Source of the DNA: Entonaema liquescens
Lineage: Eukaryota; Ascomycota; Sordariomycetes; Xylariales; Xylariaceae
Direction: 5' to 3'
Assembly: GCA_902805475.1 (NCBI GenBank)
Contig: CADCSX010000001.1
Span: 1,302,001 to 1,366,000, forward strand
Length of the DNA: 64,000 nt
In this document: positions 12,866 to 22,660 of the stretch, piece by piece
Layout of the letters: each line of letters starts with the position of its first letter
Position numbering within the stretch: position 1 is the stretch's first letter
The notes under the pieces: generated by a model
Told to the model about the DNA's origin: nothing
Seen by the model: only the letters and a program-made list of their open reading frames with translations
Database searches by the model: none
Translations under genes and position numbers: made by a program

Positions 12866-13021
12866 CCATTTTGTATGGGAGCGCCACACCCGCGAAAATC
12901 GCATAAGTACTACATGTATCTCCATACAAATTTACTAGTGCGCGACCGTACTTCCCATGCCCACCCCGCCAGATCTCTTAATCTATCAAATTACCTTATC
13001 TAATCTACCGAACCAACCACC

Positions 13022-13118
13022 CAATCAATCAATCAATCAATCAATCAATTAATCAGTCAATCAGTCAGTCAGTCAGTCAGTCAGTCAGTCAATCAGTCAG
13101 TCAGTCAATCAATCAATT
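13022..13118. repeat. TCAA/TCAG tetranucleotide microsatellite
   Basis: About 24 tandem tetranucleotides of TCAA and TCAG type inside the inner element, with interspersed TTAA variants. Confidence 0.9.
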
Positions 13119-13386
13119 AGTTCAATAGTCAATTAAACAAGCGCTGCGTTTGTTGTCTATTTCGCTTCGAAACGCGCGTATGCGACCGTTTAAGATGTTG
13201 TGGAATTGATAGGTAATTTCAAGGGGTTGAGGCCTTACAAGAATATTGCCAGGTAGGCGGTGAGGGATTTGACCAATAGGAGGGCGTGCATGGTAAAAAG
13301 CCACGAAAGATAAGATTTGCCAAAGGTTACAAGTAAACACTAGTAAATTTGTATGCGCGGGGAGGTACTTGTTGGTACAAAGCCAT

Positions 13387-13437
13387 TGTGGCTACTGCCG
13401 ACCTAGTACGCCCCCCACTGCCGAACTAGTGTTGCTC
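13387..13437 (-). repeat. Right 51-bp terminal inverted repeat of inner element
   Basis: Exact inverted copy of 12815-12865, ending GTTGCTC and followed by the right target-duplication copy TTTATTTA at 13438-13445. Confidence 0.92.
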
Positions 13438-13775
13438 TTTATTTAATTTATTTAATTTATTTAATTTATTTAATTTATTTAATTTATTTAATTTATTTAA
13501 TTTATTTAATTTATTTAATTTATTTAATTTATTTAATTTATTTAATTTATTTAATTTATTTAATTTATTTAATTTATTTAATTTATTTAATTTATTTAAT
13601 TTATTTAATTTATTTAATTTATTTAATTTATTTAATTTATTTAATTTATTTAATTTATTTAATTTATTTAATTTATTTAATTTATTTAATTTATTTAATT
13701 TATGTAATTTATGTAATTTATTTAATTTATTTAATTTATTTAATTTATTTAATTTATTTAATTTATTTAATTTAT
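13438..13775. repeat. 9-bp minisatellite, right segment
   Basis: About 37 copies of the AATTTATTT unit, nearly perfect apart from two neighbouring copies near 13702-13715 in which one T is G. Beyond 13775 the sequence becomes irregular AT-rich DNA up to about 14118. Confidence 0.9.
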
Positions 13776-14201
13776 TATTTATTTTTAATAAAATAAATAA
13801 ATAAATATTTAAATATACGAATTTCGTATAAAAATTAATAAAATTTAATAAATTATATTACGTGTAATAAAATTTAATAATTTAAAAAATTATATTAAAT
13901 AAATTATATTATAAATTATATTATAAATTATATTATAAATTATATTATATATTATATTATAAATTATATTATAAATTATATTATAAATTAATTAAATAAA
14001 TTTAAATAAATAAAATATAAATAATAAAATATTTTTTTAAAACGATATATAATTTTTTTATAAACGTAATATTATTTTAACGGGATATTTATAATAATAT
14101 ATTTAATTAACTTATATAAAACACAAGTACTAACCATTGAATTTCAAGTATCTAACCGATAAAATTGAAATGCGCTTAACCAAATCTAGTTTAGTGGTTG
14201 A

Positions 14202-14241
14202 CCAAAATCGATTTTGGCAAAGTGGTACATATGGTCTGCCA
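14202..14241 (-). repeat. Right terminal inverted repeat of outer element
   Basis: Inverted, 90 percent identical counterpart of 12516-12555. It ends 100 bases before the start codon of the VPS71-like gene. Confidence 0.8.
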
Positions 14242-14341
14242 TACCACCGCTGATAAAGGACTGGACAAAAGATAATCGTCATAAGATGCAGGGGACCTGT
14301 GAAGCTCCCATTTCTTTCAACTAAAATAAAAAATCGACAAA

Positions 14342-15334
14342 ATGAATAATTTCGGCGTGGTAGAGCTTGCGAGTACCAAAACCACAAACGCCCCCGGCTG
14401 GGCCTACGTGCCCGATACAGCCCCCCATTTAGCTGCCGCAGCCGCCGCGTCGCTCCAAACAGGAAACAGGAAACGAGCCGCTCGAAACCAAGCGACTAAC
14501 ACGAGCGCTCTATACGCCGACGCAGACGCGCGCCAGGAGGCCAAGTTACGCAGGGAAATCGAGGCTCTCGACCGCGATAATTACCACCGCGACGTAAGCA
14601 TACCGATCGTAGCGAAGAGCAACGCCAATAATAGCAAGGCGGCGGTCAAGAAACACACCCCCAACGTCCGCAAGATCCTACAGTCGCAGAAGACCTTCGC
14701 CAACCACCTCGACGACTTCGAAGCTCTCCTCGCACAGGAGAAGTCTAATCCAAACGCCGGTACTACCTCTGCAGGTACTACGGGTACTCCTTCGAATGCA
14801 GCCGGAGGAGGGGGGGGAGGATCGAAAAAGGGCACGGCGGCAGAGAGACACGCGCAGAAGACGAGCAATAGTAACAACAAGAAATCTTCCAAAACAAACA
14901 CCACGACATCCCGCTCCGCGTCTATATCAAAAGGCGCAACACCAGCCGTAAAGCAAGAAGACGACACCCCGATGTCCGACGCACCACCACCTCTCTCTAA
15001 CCCAAACCCAAACCTAAACTCCAACCCGCTCCTAACACCATCCTCCCTCCCCCCCCACCCCCAAGACACCGACCCCCTCCTCGTCTCCCGCGTCCCCCCC
15101 CCTCCCACCGCAGCCGAGCTGCGCGCCTTGCTCGCCGCACCACCGCTCAGCTACGCGGAGGCGCGGGGGCGGTGGACCGGGGGCGGCGGGGAGAGGAGGT
15201 ACCCGGCGCGCGTGTTCTGCGAGGTGTGCGGGTACTGGGGCCGCGTGCGGTGCATGCGCTGCGGGGTGCGGGTGTGCGCGCTCGAGTGCCTGGAGACGCA
15301 TCGCGAGGAGTGCGTTACGCGGTATGGGCTGTGA
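14342..15334 (+). CDS. VPS71: HIT-type zinc finger protein, SWR1-complex subunit VPS71-like
   Basis: Single exon, 330 residues, ATG at 14342. The N-terminal third is charged and helical (ALYADADARQEAKLRR, then VRKILQSQKTFANHL), as in fungal Vps71/Swc6 proteins. The middle (about 150-265) is low-complexity: Gly run, Ser/Thr/Lys-rich, then Pro-rich. The C terminus is a HIT zinc finger at about 293-326 with CEVCG, CMRCG, CALEC, H and C ligands in the usual spacing. Yeast Vps71 and human ZNHIT1 are nuclear subunits of the SWR1/SRCAP complex, which puts H2A.Z into chromatin. The C-terminal finger alone is not unique to Vps71, but the N-terminal pattern favours it. The last 400 bases are much more GC-rich than the first part. 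Confidence 0.82.
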   Translation: MNNFGVVELASTKTTNAPGWAYVPDTAPHLAAAAAASLQTGNRKRAARNQATNTSALYADADARQEAKLRREIEALDRDNYHRDVSIPIVAKSNANNSKAAVKKHTPNVRKILQSQKTFANHLDDFEALLAQEKSNPNAGTTSAGTTGTPSNAAGGGGGGSKKGTAAERHAQKTSNSNNKKSSKTNTTTSRSASISKGATPAVKQEDDTPMSDAPPPLSNPNPNLNSNPLLTPSSLPPHPQDTDPLLVSRVPPPPTAAELRALLAAPPLSYAEARGRWTGGGGERRYPARVFCEVCGYWGRVRCMRCGVRVCALECLETHREECVTRYGL

Positions 15335-16053
15335 TGAACTACCTAACCTAACCACCCGGTTGTCGTGTATATGTATGTGTGTATCTCTTCCCTCCCTCCG
15401 CCCTACTGAATAAGCCTTGATTTAAGAGGAGAGGAGAGGAGAGGGGGGATAGAGGGGTTTGGGAGGGAGTTATAGATTTTGTATGAATATTTAAATACCT
15501 ACTACGAAGAAGTATTCACGGTTTGCAGGTTAGCGAAAGAAACAAACAAAAAGTCCGAGGCGTCTGGTTACAAAAAGGGGAAGAATCGTCTGTATATAAG
15601 GAACAGGACGCGGGACAATTACGTTAGAAAGATACCCAGTCACAATATAAGCAGAAAACCAGTATTCAAACGAGTTTCATTTTCATTCGTTGAAGGATAT
15701 ATGTACAGCATTTGGTTTGCTTTTTCCCCAATCGATACTCCAGTGCAGCTGAAGAAGTTGGCGTATGTATATCCTTTGTACATGTACAGGTCCACCAACG
15801 CGGCAATGATGTTCACGATGGTGCTGCCGGGACGAAAGAAAAGGGATATTGCGTGCCGAACCCGCCAAACGCCCCGAGTCCCGATGTCCGCCAGGGTATC
15901 CGAGACCCCATATACGTACGCCTCCCGCCGGATCTCTACAAAAGAAAAAAAGCATGTCTCTTTTTGGTCCCTCCCCTCCCGTGTCCTCATAATGCGAGTT
16001 GATGTGATGTCTAGGTAGTCTTTGTACATTGCGGATTGGCTGTATCCACTCTT
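15335..16053. other. Intergenic between convergent genes
   Basis: Shared 3' region of the VPS71-like gene and the small secreted protein gene. It has a GAGGA-rich purine stretch near 15427-15450. Several overlapping open frames (15479-16111) on both strands lack any coding signature and are not called. Confidence 0.55.
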
Positions 16054-16603
16054 CTAGAACGGCGAGTCGAGCGTGAAGTCCACGTTGCCGCTCGAGGCAC
16101 CACCCGTACACGTGCCCTTCATGCTACCTGTCGGGCAGACTGCTCTGGCTGCACGCACGCACTGCTCCCATCGGCCCTTGGAGATGTTGATCGTAGCACC
16201 GGATGTTGCCGCGCTCAGCTTGAATTCAGCACTTCCAGATCGGCCAGTCGTAGTCTTGGGTGCACCACCGCATTTCTGAATAGATCCTGCAATGCCTCCA
16301 CAGATAGCAAGCTCGGCCACGTTCTGGTCGTGAAATACAATGTTTCTACGTTGATGGTTAGTCGAAGTCCTTAGGTGTACTTATATACTCTACGCATAGG
16401 TAATCTCAGAAAACTTACTTATTCCGGTCGAGGCACTCCACACCCGAAACAGCAGCGGGATTCACTGATGTCGAGGCTCTCATGTTAAGGACTTCAAGGT
16501 GCTCGCCATCTATCGTGTAGTGAGGCCAGACCGGGCTTGCAGACGAAAGACTCGCGCCGGCGACGAGGAGTAGAAGGGACTGGAAGAAAGTTGTAGAGAG
16601 CAT
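16054..16603 (-). CDS. Small secreted cysteine-containing protein, effector-like
   Basis: Two exons, 16603-16419 and 16345-16054, phase 2, 158 residues. The N terminus is a clear signal peptide (FFQSLLLLVAGASLSSASP). The mature protein, about 135 residues, has six cysteines (ECLD, ICGG, KCGG, EQCV, AVCP, GTCT), an even number that fits three disulfides, and a Gly/Ala/Thr-rich centre. A W-x-x-C-x-x-A-x-x-x-C stretch (RWEQCVRAARAVC) resembles a pattern seen in several fungal secreted-protein families, but I cannot assign one. Size, secretion and cysteine content fit a candidate effector or surface protein; no biochemical function is proposed. It sits alone between the VPS71-like gene and 1.4 kb of gene-free DNA. 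Confidence 0.85.
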
Positions 16604-18037
16604 CTTGGATGATGGAAGAGAAATTCGAGTCTAGCTCAGAATAGAAACAAATTCGAAGATGAGGAATAAAAAAGAGAACGAGTTGAACAGTCGAAGGAAC
16701 GTTTGAAGAAAACAGGCGTCAAGCCTGGAATGTTGGAAAAGCGAGAACGGAAAATAAAAACGAGGCGGTGACCTGCAGTTCCAGCCGCAAAAGAAAACGT
16801 AGGTAGGACGAAAAAAAAGAGATCGACGACGATTTTGAGGTAAGGCTTAAACCAGAAACGAAGTTTTGCAAAAGAGTGCGCGAAGATGGCCGGGCTCAGT
16901 TATTATTAAACGAGACACGGGATGAATAAGGCACGAACAAAGCCACCACCTCCTCGGAAACCATAACTATTTCCGGACTCCTAGCCTAGGCGTAAAATCC
17001 TGGTCGGGAAGGGGGGGGGGAGAGAGAGGCCAGGGCGGAGAACCCTGACCCCCGGCGGCTTGGATTCCCAAATGGTGCGCTCGTCGATCAATCTGTGACG
17101 AGCCTCCCTTTGAGACGAAGGCGTTCGGCGTGGAGACGGCGTTACCACAGGGTGGAATGCCTCGGCCGCGGACTGGACGATACCGACTCTAACAGCTTGG
17201 CCGTTTTCGAAATAGAAATGGTGATGCGTGCGTAGGTAACAGAGCGCATAAAGGTGTACTCTTAGACCTTAATAGAGATGTTATATAAGTAGACGTAATT
17301 ATACGATATTTCGTATAATGAATTCCCACAATTTACGTAGGTCTCTTAAACATCCCGAAAGGCGGAATGAGGAAATCCCGTCTGATCATTTCATTCAGTT
17401 TCGTCCGATGAGAAATGATTTACCATCAATCTACCTCGTTAGGAAGGTTGGGGAGATCTGTGTTGCTTCTTTCTTCCAGCCACATTCAGACAAGCGTTGG
17501 AGATCACATACCTGAGGAAGGACCAGAAAGATGCGAACGTTAAAGACATCGATGGGATCGACCCAACGTGAAACAGTAGCGCCGGGGTTGATACAGGGGT
17601 AATTAGCAAATGGCGACATCGTCCCGACCTAGTCAGCCCAGGCAGCTAGATCGGGCCACCAATTCTACCAATCCAAGTTTGTTTCAATGTTTCTGAAACT
17701 TGCAATCACCGATAGCTTTTCCAGCTGCTTTTCCCCCCTTCTAGAACTCGTTGCTTCCAGCTAAGGATTTGGAGTCATCCATCACCACGTTACCGTAGAT
17801 TAACCCAAGTTAAGCATTTCTGTGCCGTAAGATCCCATCGTCAGCGGGCTATTAAAAAAACATAATTAGATGAGACAGGTCGGGAAGGATCAAAAAGGTC
17901 CTAGAGATTGGAATTACATACATCATCTCAGCGACAACTCGTAGCCAATAAATGATGAAGATTTCCCTTTTGAAGAAACCATCCAACATGTGACGAAAAG
18001 CAAAAGTGCCTTTAATTGAATTCGGTGTGCGCGTTGG
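16604..18037. other. Intergenic, promoter side of secreted protein gene
   Basis: No gene recognised. Purine-rich sequence near 16610-16830 directly upstream of the secreted protein gene probably includes its 5' untranslated region. Short open frames at 17318-17515 and 17431-17619 have no support. Confidence 0.55.
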
Positions 18038-19518
18038 TTACACACCTTTTCGCCCACCGCAAACACCACAGATTCCGGCGTCCCCGGCATTCAGATACAA
18101 ACTCTCTCGACAAGATGAGCTTTTGCATTTCCACGAACCCGATACCTTGCTGGAATCTAAAACGTGGGAACAGACGCTACATATAGTAGCTCCCGGACCA
18201 TTATCGAATGAGCACATAGGACAAGTTCCCACAATCGGACTCGGGATGCTACTAATTGGGATAGTAGCGTTGCTCGTCTCTTCTGGCGGTGACCTCTTAG
18301 TGCTATTATTCGACTTCTTCTCCTTAGTACGTAGTTTCGTAGGTCCTGTTGCTTGAAGTATAGTTCTCATCGGAGCTACCACTTCGAGCTTCTCAGGCTT
18401 TACTTTAATGGTGGATTGAAAAAGCTCCTTGAGCTCGTTTTGTGCGTCTTCATCCCTGGTGTCCTCGTCCTCGCATACTTTGACCAAATTATGGCCCTTG
18501 TTATCAACAAGCCGTCGACCGTTGATATCCACAGTAGCTTCGCCCTCGCTATCGCTAGCCGTTTCTGACTCGCTTCCTTCTTCTTTCTTAATATCAAGGT
18601 CCAGCTCGTCTTTTATTTCTTCTGTTGTCTTCTGTTGGTCGAACCGAGCCAGGGCTGCCGCCGCTCTGAGCTCCCGACCCCGTTTACTTGCTGCTACACG
18701 GGGCTTGCCTTGGGTTTTCTTCCCTTCTCTAATTCAGTTTTGACAACTTCATCTTCACCGAGAGCGACTCCGTTCGCACCAAACTTCTTCAAAATTCGCC
18801 GCTCTTTTCTTTCTTGGTAGGACAGTTGTTTCTTCTGTTTCCGCTTCCTACCCCTCGATCGGTAAGTTCCTCCGCATAGATGCTCTGGCAGATCTTTATC
18901 CGACAACACAGTGTTCTTTTCGAACTCTCCAGTTTCCAGTAGGGCACCTCTTCCCCATAATCCTTCTCCGGTGTAATTCTTTGACCACAAGGTTCTCATC
19001 TGGTCTGCGTAGTTATTTCTGACAGCCCAAAATGCCTTAGAATGGTTCATTTGCTTGCAATGAGCCAGTCTAGTCAAGATTTTATTAGCATTAAACAGAG
19101 ATATGATCTTAGACACGGACATACTCATGCATCATCACCATCTGGACGTAGTTGAATGGTAGCCATCGCCTAGTAGAAAGTGACTTCAACACCAATTGTA
19201 TGACTTCTCCTGCATTGAAATTACGACCAACAAACTCCCAATTTGGCTCGTATTCTTCTAAAGACACAACCGAGATATGATGCTCCCGCATAATTGGTAC
19301 TGTCAGAAGTCAGCAAATGGGTTTGTGTTTAAATCAATGTGATACTGTATGTATAGAATTGAAGGCAGTTCAGGGGAGCACTTACGACATTGTGCTGCAA
19401 TACGTTCTAAAAACTGCTGCGCGATCTCTTTATCAGGGCCTTCTAAGGGTTTAATGAAGACGATATGGTCGTTTGGCTGCGATTTTCTCGCATTAATTCT
19501 CTCGAACCCGAGAGGCAT
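18038..19518 (-). CDS. WSS1: WLM-domain metalloprotease, WSS1 homologue, with one frameshift
   Basis: Three exons: 19518-19386, 19299-19125 and 19069-18038. After allowing one missing base the product is about 446 residues. Residues 1-215 form the WLM (Wss1-like metalloprotease) domain; the zinc site HELAHCKQMNH, with ligands His102, His106, His112 and catalytic Glu103, is created exactly by joining exons 2 and 3. A basic stretch (GRKRKQKKQ) follows, then GRELRAAAALARF and an acidic linker. The C terminus has RanBP2-like zinc ribbons (CPMCSFDN...CSVCSHV; CKSSSCR...CGVCGG). Wss1/SPRTN proteases cut proteins crosslinked to DNA and bind SUMO and Cdc48. The frame breaks at a C4 run (18700-18703): the upstream frame ends in a stop within two codons, while the downstream frame continues with conserved sequence; one extra C would join them. 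Confidence 0.88.
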
Positions 19519-20236
19519 CGCAATACGCCGTTTAAGTAAAATGTAGAATTTGACAGTAGTGATTTTGCTGATTGTTTGACGCGTATATGGAATACCGTAT
19601 ACGAGTGGCGTCGCCTATTAAAACGGTGACTTAAAAGGTGAAGTCATTTAAGGTCAATCATAGCAATTTCACTCTGCATAGCTTCCTCGTGGTGATAGAT
19701 GGGCCAAGACAAATTGGTCTAGTGAAAAGCTTCTGAAGATGAAACCGAGAAGTAGCCAAATAAATGATTCGACCGTTCCCTACCTTGTAATGTGGAAGCG
19801 AGGCGGCGGTTATGAGGTTTAGGAGGTTATAGGGGACATCTTATCAGAGTTACAGGCAGAACATCTCATTAGCCCCACTATCATCGCCACTGCTTAGCAC
19901 GTGGATTGGGTACTCCGGGGTACACCTTCACCTGTGATTTTTTTAAGACTCTGAGAGTTTACTTAATTCTCTTATATGCTATGAACCCAAAAGCAACTTG
20001 AAATAAAAATGCTTGATATTAATAAAAGGTCTCATGTAGTGAGCGGATCTCACGTTTGCTGAATTCTCAAGTGACTTTAGGATTGATCTCTATCAACGCT
20101 ATGATTCCTCGCTTATAGCTCGAATATTTCCTGATAGCTCAGATGCAACTTTTATAATCGAATCATTTCGCTCGTGTGTTCTTTATGTACTGGTATATAT
20201 GCGCAGAGCCTTTTCCTAGGCGCAAAACAGGATGCA
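19519..20236. other. Intergenic between WSS1-like and kelch genes
   Basis: Promoter side of the WSS1-like gene and 3' side of the kelch gene. No further feature recognised. Confidence 0.55.
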
Positions 20237-22660
20237 TCATCTTCTTCGTCCGGCGCCGCCAGCCCCTGAGTCGCCTTTATCAGCCAGCGACACAACCTCA
20301 CCAATACCAGCAGCTTCCTGTTCGTCTTCGAGAGCACTGATCTCCTCACGACAATCCCACCACTTTTCTTCGCTAAGCTCAAATGCCTTGGTCTTAATCT
20401 CCTTGATTGTGAGAGTTTCGGGTTGAATGCCTTTCCATCTTAAGCTCGTCATGAGGATTTCTTGCCACTCATTAGAAGTCCGGACGAAGAAGTCCCTTCT
20501 GGACTCAAACGGCTATACAAAGTCAGTGATATGTTTCGAAATGAGATCCTGCAGAGATACATACCCGTGGATGCGGCAATCCATCATCAACTGTAGTTGC
20601 AACCGTGTCGGCTTCTGACTCGTCGTCTCCTATTGAAGAGCCTACAGTAGAGCCTACAGTAGATGCTGTATCGGCTATAGATACCTCATCTATATACTTC
20701 TTCTTGCGCTTACTTGGTGATATGAGGGTTTCGGGTTCTTCATCGGGCATTTCAACGTCGTCTTCCTCGTCCTCTTCGTCTTCATCATCCTCCTCGTCTT
20801 CATCTTCGTCTTCATCCTCATCGTCGGAGCCCTAAGTACTAATGTTAGATCAAAGCAACTAAAATTGAAATGGAAATGGAAATCCTTACGACCCATGTAT
20901 CATCTTCTCTCTTGAAGATTTGCTTGCAGCCATCCATCTTGCCAAGATCGATAGCGTATAAATCGTCAAATGTAAACTCCCGGTCTTTGGCCTCATAGGT
21001 GCCACCATAGATATACAATATATCGTCCTGTACTGCCAATTGAGCATTAAAACGTGGGTGTGGAAATTCCATAGATACCGGCATCTCTCGTGCTGGGTTT
21101 TCTGGTCCTTCTGGATCCTGTTCAATCTTTAAATCGATGTCCATATCGTCCGCATCTTCTACCGAGGACCCAGCTTGTAAAGCCGCAAGCTGCTTCAGCA
21201 ATTCCTCCTCGTTTGCTTGTGCTCTGCCGCGTCGGCCAACCCTCTGCTCCGACGCGGGGGCTTTCTTTTGCGCCCTTGGTTTGCGTAATGTTAATGGAAA
21301 GAATCTGTTCCTTTCTATGTTCCATGCGTAGAGCTGATTGAAGAACTCGCTGTCCATGCCCTCCTCGCTCTGCTCAACATCGTGAACACCCCCAAAAAGA
21401 ATACCACGTCCCTTGTGGTAGGTCATAGTTGATCCGGCACGAGCCGGGACGGGAGTGTTTGCTGGCTTTTTCCGCTTCTCCCACCTTACGTTTGGTGGCG
21501 TATTCGGCGGGGAATCTGCAGGGGGCTGAGTTATTCGCAGAAAGAAGCAATCCTCGTGTACCAAGGGTTTAAGAATGTTTCTTTGCCCTTGCGATGTGCC
21601 CTTAGCCGACTTGTTTGCCGATATAGTTGTCTTTACTCTAGAGTAACCACCAAATAACACAGCACCTTGCTCATGGGGGAGGAAAGTGAAAGACGATCTG
21701 GCGTCTGGTTTGAGCTGCGCTGGTGGGAGCGTAGGATTATGCCAGACGAAATTCTATAGCAAGCATTAGTACCAAGCTCACGATACGAACCATGAAAGGA
21801 AGTCACTGACCTGGGTATCGTAAAGCCAAAGGTCGCTTAGATATTTCGTCTGGTTAGAAGTATCTTGGAAGCCTTTTAACCGTATATTAGCGTACACGCA
21901 CACTTGAAATGCGATATCAGCTCATGAAAGTAAATACATACCACCGAAGAGGATAATATAATTCTTATAGTAAGTCATACGATGACCGCTTCTTGCCGGA
22001 GGGGTCTTGCCCTTGGTTTCTATACGGGACCATTCCCGAGTGTTGGGCTCAAGTCGCCAGAAGTCATTATAATGATAGAATGTACCTTGCTTAGGGCTAT
22101 ATGTTATAGTGTAACGTCAGTATGAGATCCGATAGATAATAACACTTGTGTAAGACAAAGAAGTATTATTATATAACGAACCTACTAAACTCCCCGCCAA
22201 ATAAGAAGACCGAGTCTTTTTGGTTTCCTCCTCTACACCAAGCATGACCAGATCGGGGAAGAGGTGCATTCGGTGAAGTTACACAATGCCATTCATCCCT
22301 ATCTGTGTAGTATATATTGAGATCATTGAAGAAATTCGCGAGGGCTCCATTCCATGTCTCCCCGCCAAATAATAATAGCTGGTTGCTATTTGAAGGGGAA
22401 GCTAAGAAAGTCGAGGACAACCGAGGTTTAGGAGGAGATTCAGAGACAGTCTCTGTGACCTTAACAAACTCCTCTTGAGCTTTCTTATATTCAGCAAGAA
22501 CCGCATCTAGATCGACATCCTCGGCATCGCTTCCTTCAACCTTTGATGCCTTGACCTTTTCTTTCTTCTGAGCTTTCTTTTCCTGCTTCTGCTTCTTTTC
22601 GGCAAGCTTTGCCTTTTTGGAGTCCGACTTGGACTTCTTGTCCTTCTTGTCCTTTGCCAT
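20237..22660 (-). CDS. Kelch-repeat protein, KLHDC4/Kel3-like
   Basis: Six exons: 22660-22182, 22096-21942, 21872-21811, 21753-20890, 20831-20565 and 20512-20237, giving 700 residues with all phases consistent. The first 50 residues are a very Lys-rich basic region (KDKKDKKSKSDSKKAK). Kelch blades follow, each with a Gly-Gly pair after hydrophobic residues (LLLFGGE, FLFGGEF, IILFGGF, VLFGGYS, ILFGGVH, YIYGGTY), making a six-bladed beta-propeller at about 70-520. An acidic Asp/Glu run begins exon 5, and the C terminus carries the fungal-conserved LRWKGIQPETLT region. Homologues (human KLHDC4, yeast Kel3) are cytoplasmic proteins of unclear function. Exon 1 is best joined using the donor GTTCGT at 22181, which is non-consensus after the first two bases, because the alternative GTAGGT puts exon 2 out of frame. 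Confidence 0.9.

Larger units (their letters stand above)
12815..13437. mobile_element. 623-bp MITE-like element with perfect 51-bp inverted repeats and 8-bp target duplication
   Basis: Ends are perfect inverted repeats of 51 bp (12815-12865 and 13387-13437), starting GAGCAACACTAG. A second, internal 18-bp perfect inverted repeat lies at 12923-12940 and 13338-13355. The flanking bases are TTTATTTA on both sides; deleting the element plus one copy restores the exact 9-bp period of the surrounding array, which independently supports an 8-bp target-site duplication, as made by hAT-type transposases among others. The interior has no significant open reading frame and contains a TCAA/TCAG microsatellite. 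The perfect repeats indicate an insertion younger than the outer element, whose repeats have diverged. Confidence 0.85.
12514..14243. mobile_element. Decayed DNA transposon or MITE with 40-bp inverted repeats, carrying nested insertions
   Basis: Terminal inverted repeats at 12516-12555 and 14202-14241 match at 36 of 40 positions and both contain the palindrome CCAAAATCGATTTTGG. A TA dinucleotide sits immediately outside each end (12514-12515 and 14242-14243), as expected for Tc1/mariner-Fot1-like insertion. The interior has no coding potential, is extremely AT-rich, and includes a 9-bp minisatellite and a second inverted-repeat element. Without the inner element the unit would be about 1.1 kb, too short for an intact transposase gene, so it is either non-autonomous or heavily decayed, probably by RIP. 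Superfamily assignment rests only on the TA borders. Confidence 0.75.

Noticed and set aside
13022..13118. Regular TCAA/TCAG repeat as a CRISPR-like array
   Set aside because: Pure 4-bp microsatellite without spacers, in a eukaryotic genome.
15479..16111. Open frames of 96-179 codons on both strands between VPS71-like and secreted protein genes
   Set aside because: Mutually overlapping on several frames, no domain or signal peptide, and the region is the shared 3' side of two genes.
18038..19518. WSS1-like gene as two separate genes
   Set aside because: The two halves form one conserved protein with a single-base break in a homopolymer; the second half has no ATG or promoter space of its own.
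20605..20835. Ser-run open frame on the + strand
   Set aside because: It is the antisense shadow of the acidic Asp/Glu segment of the kelch gene.
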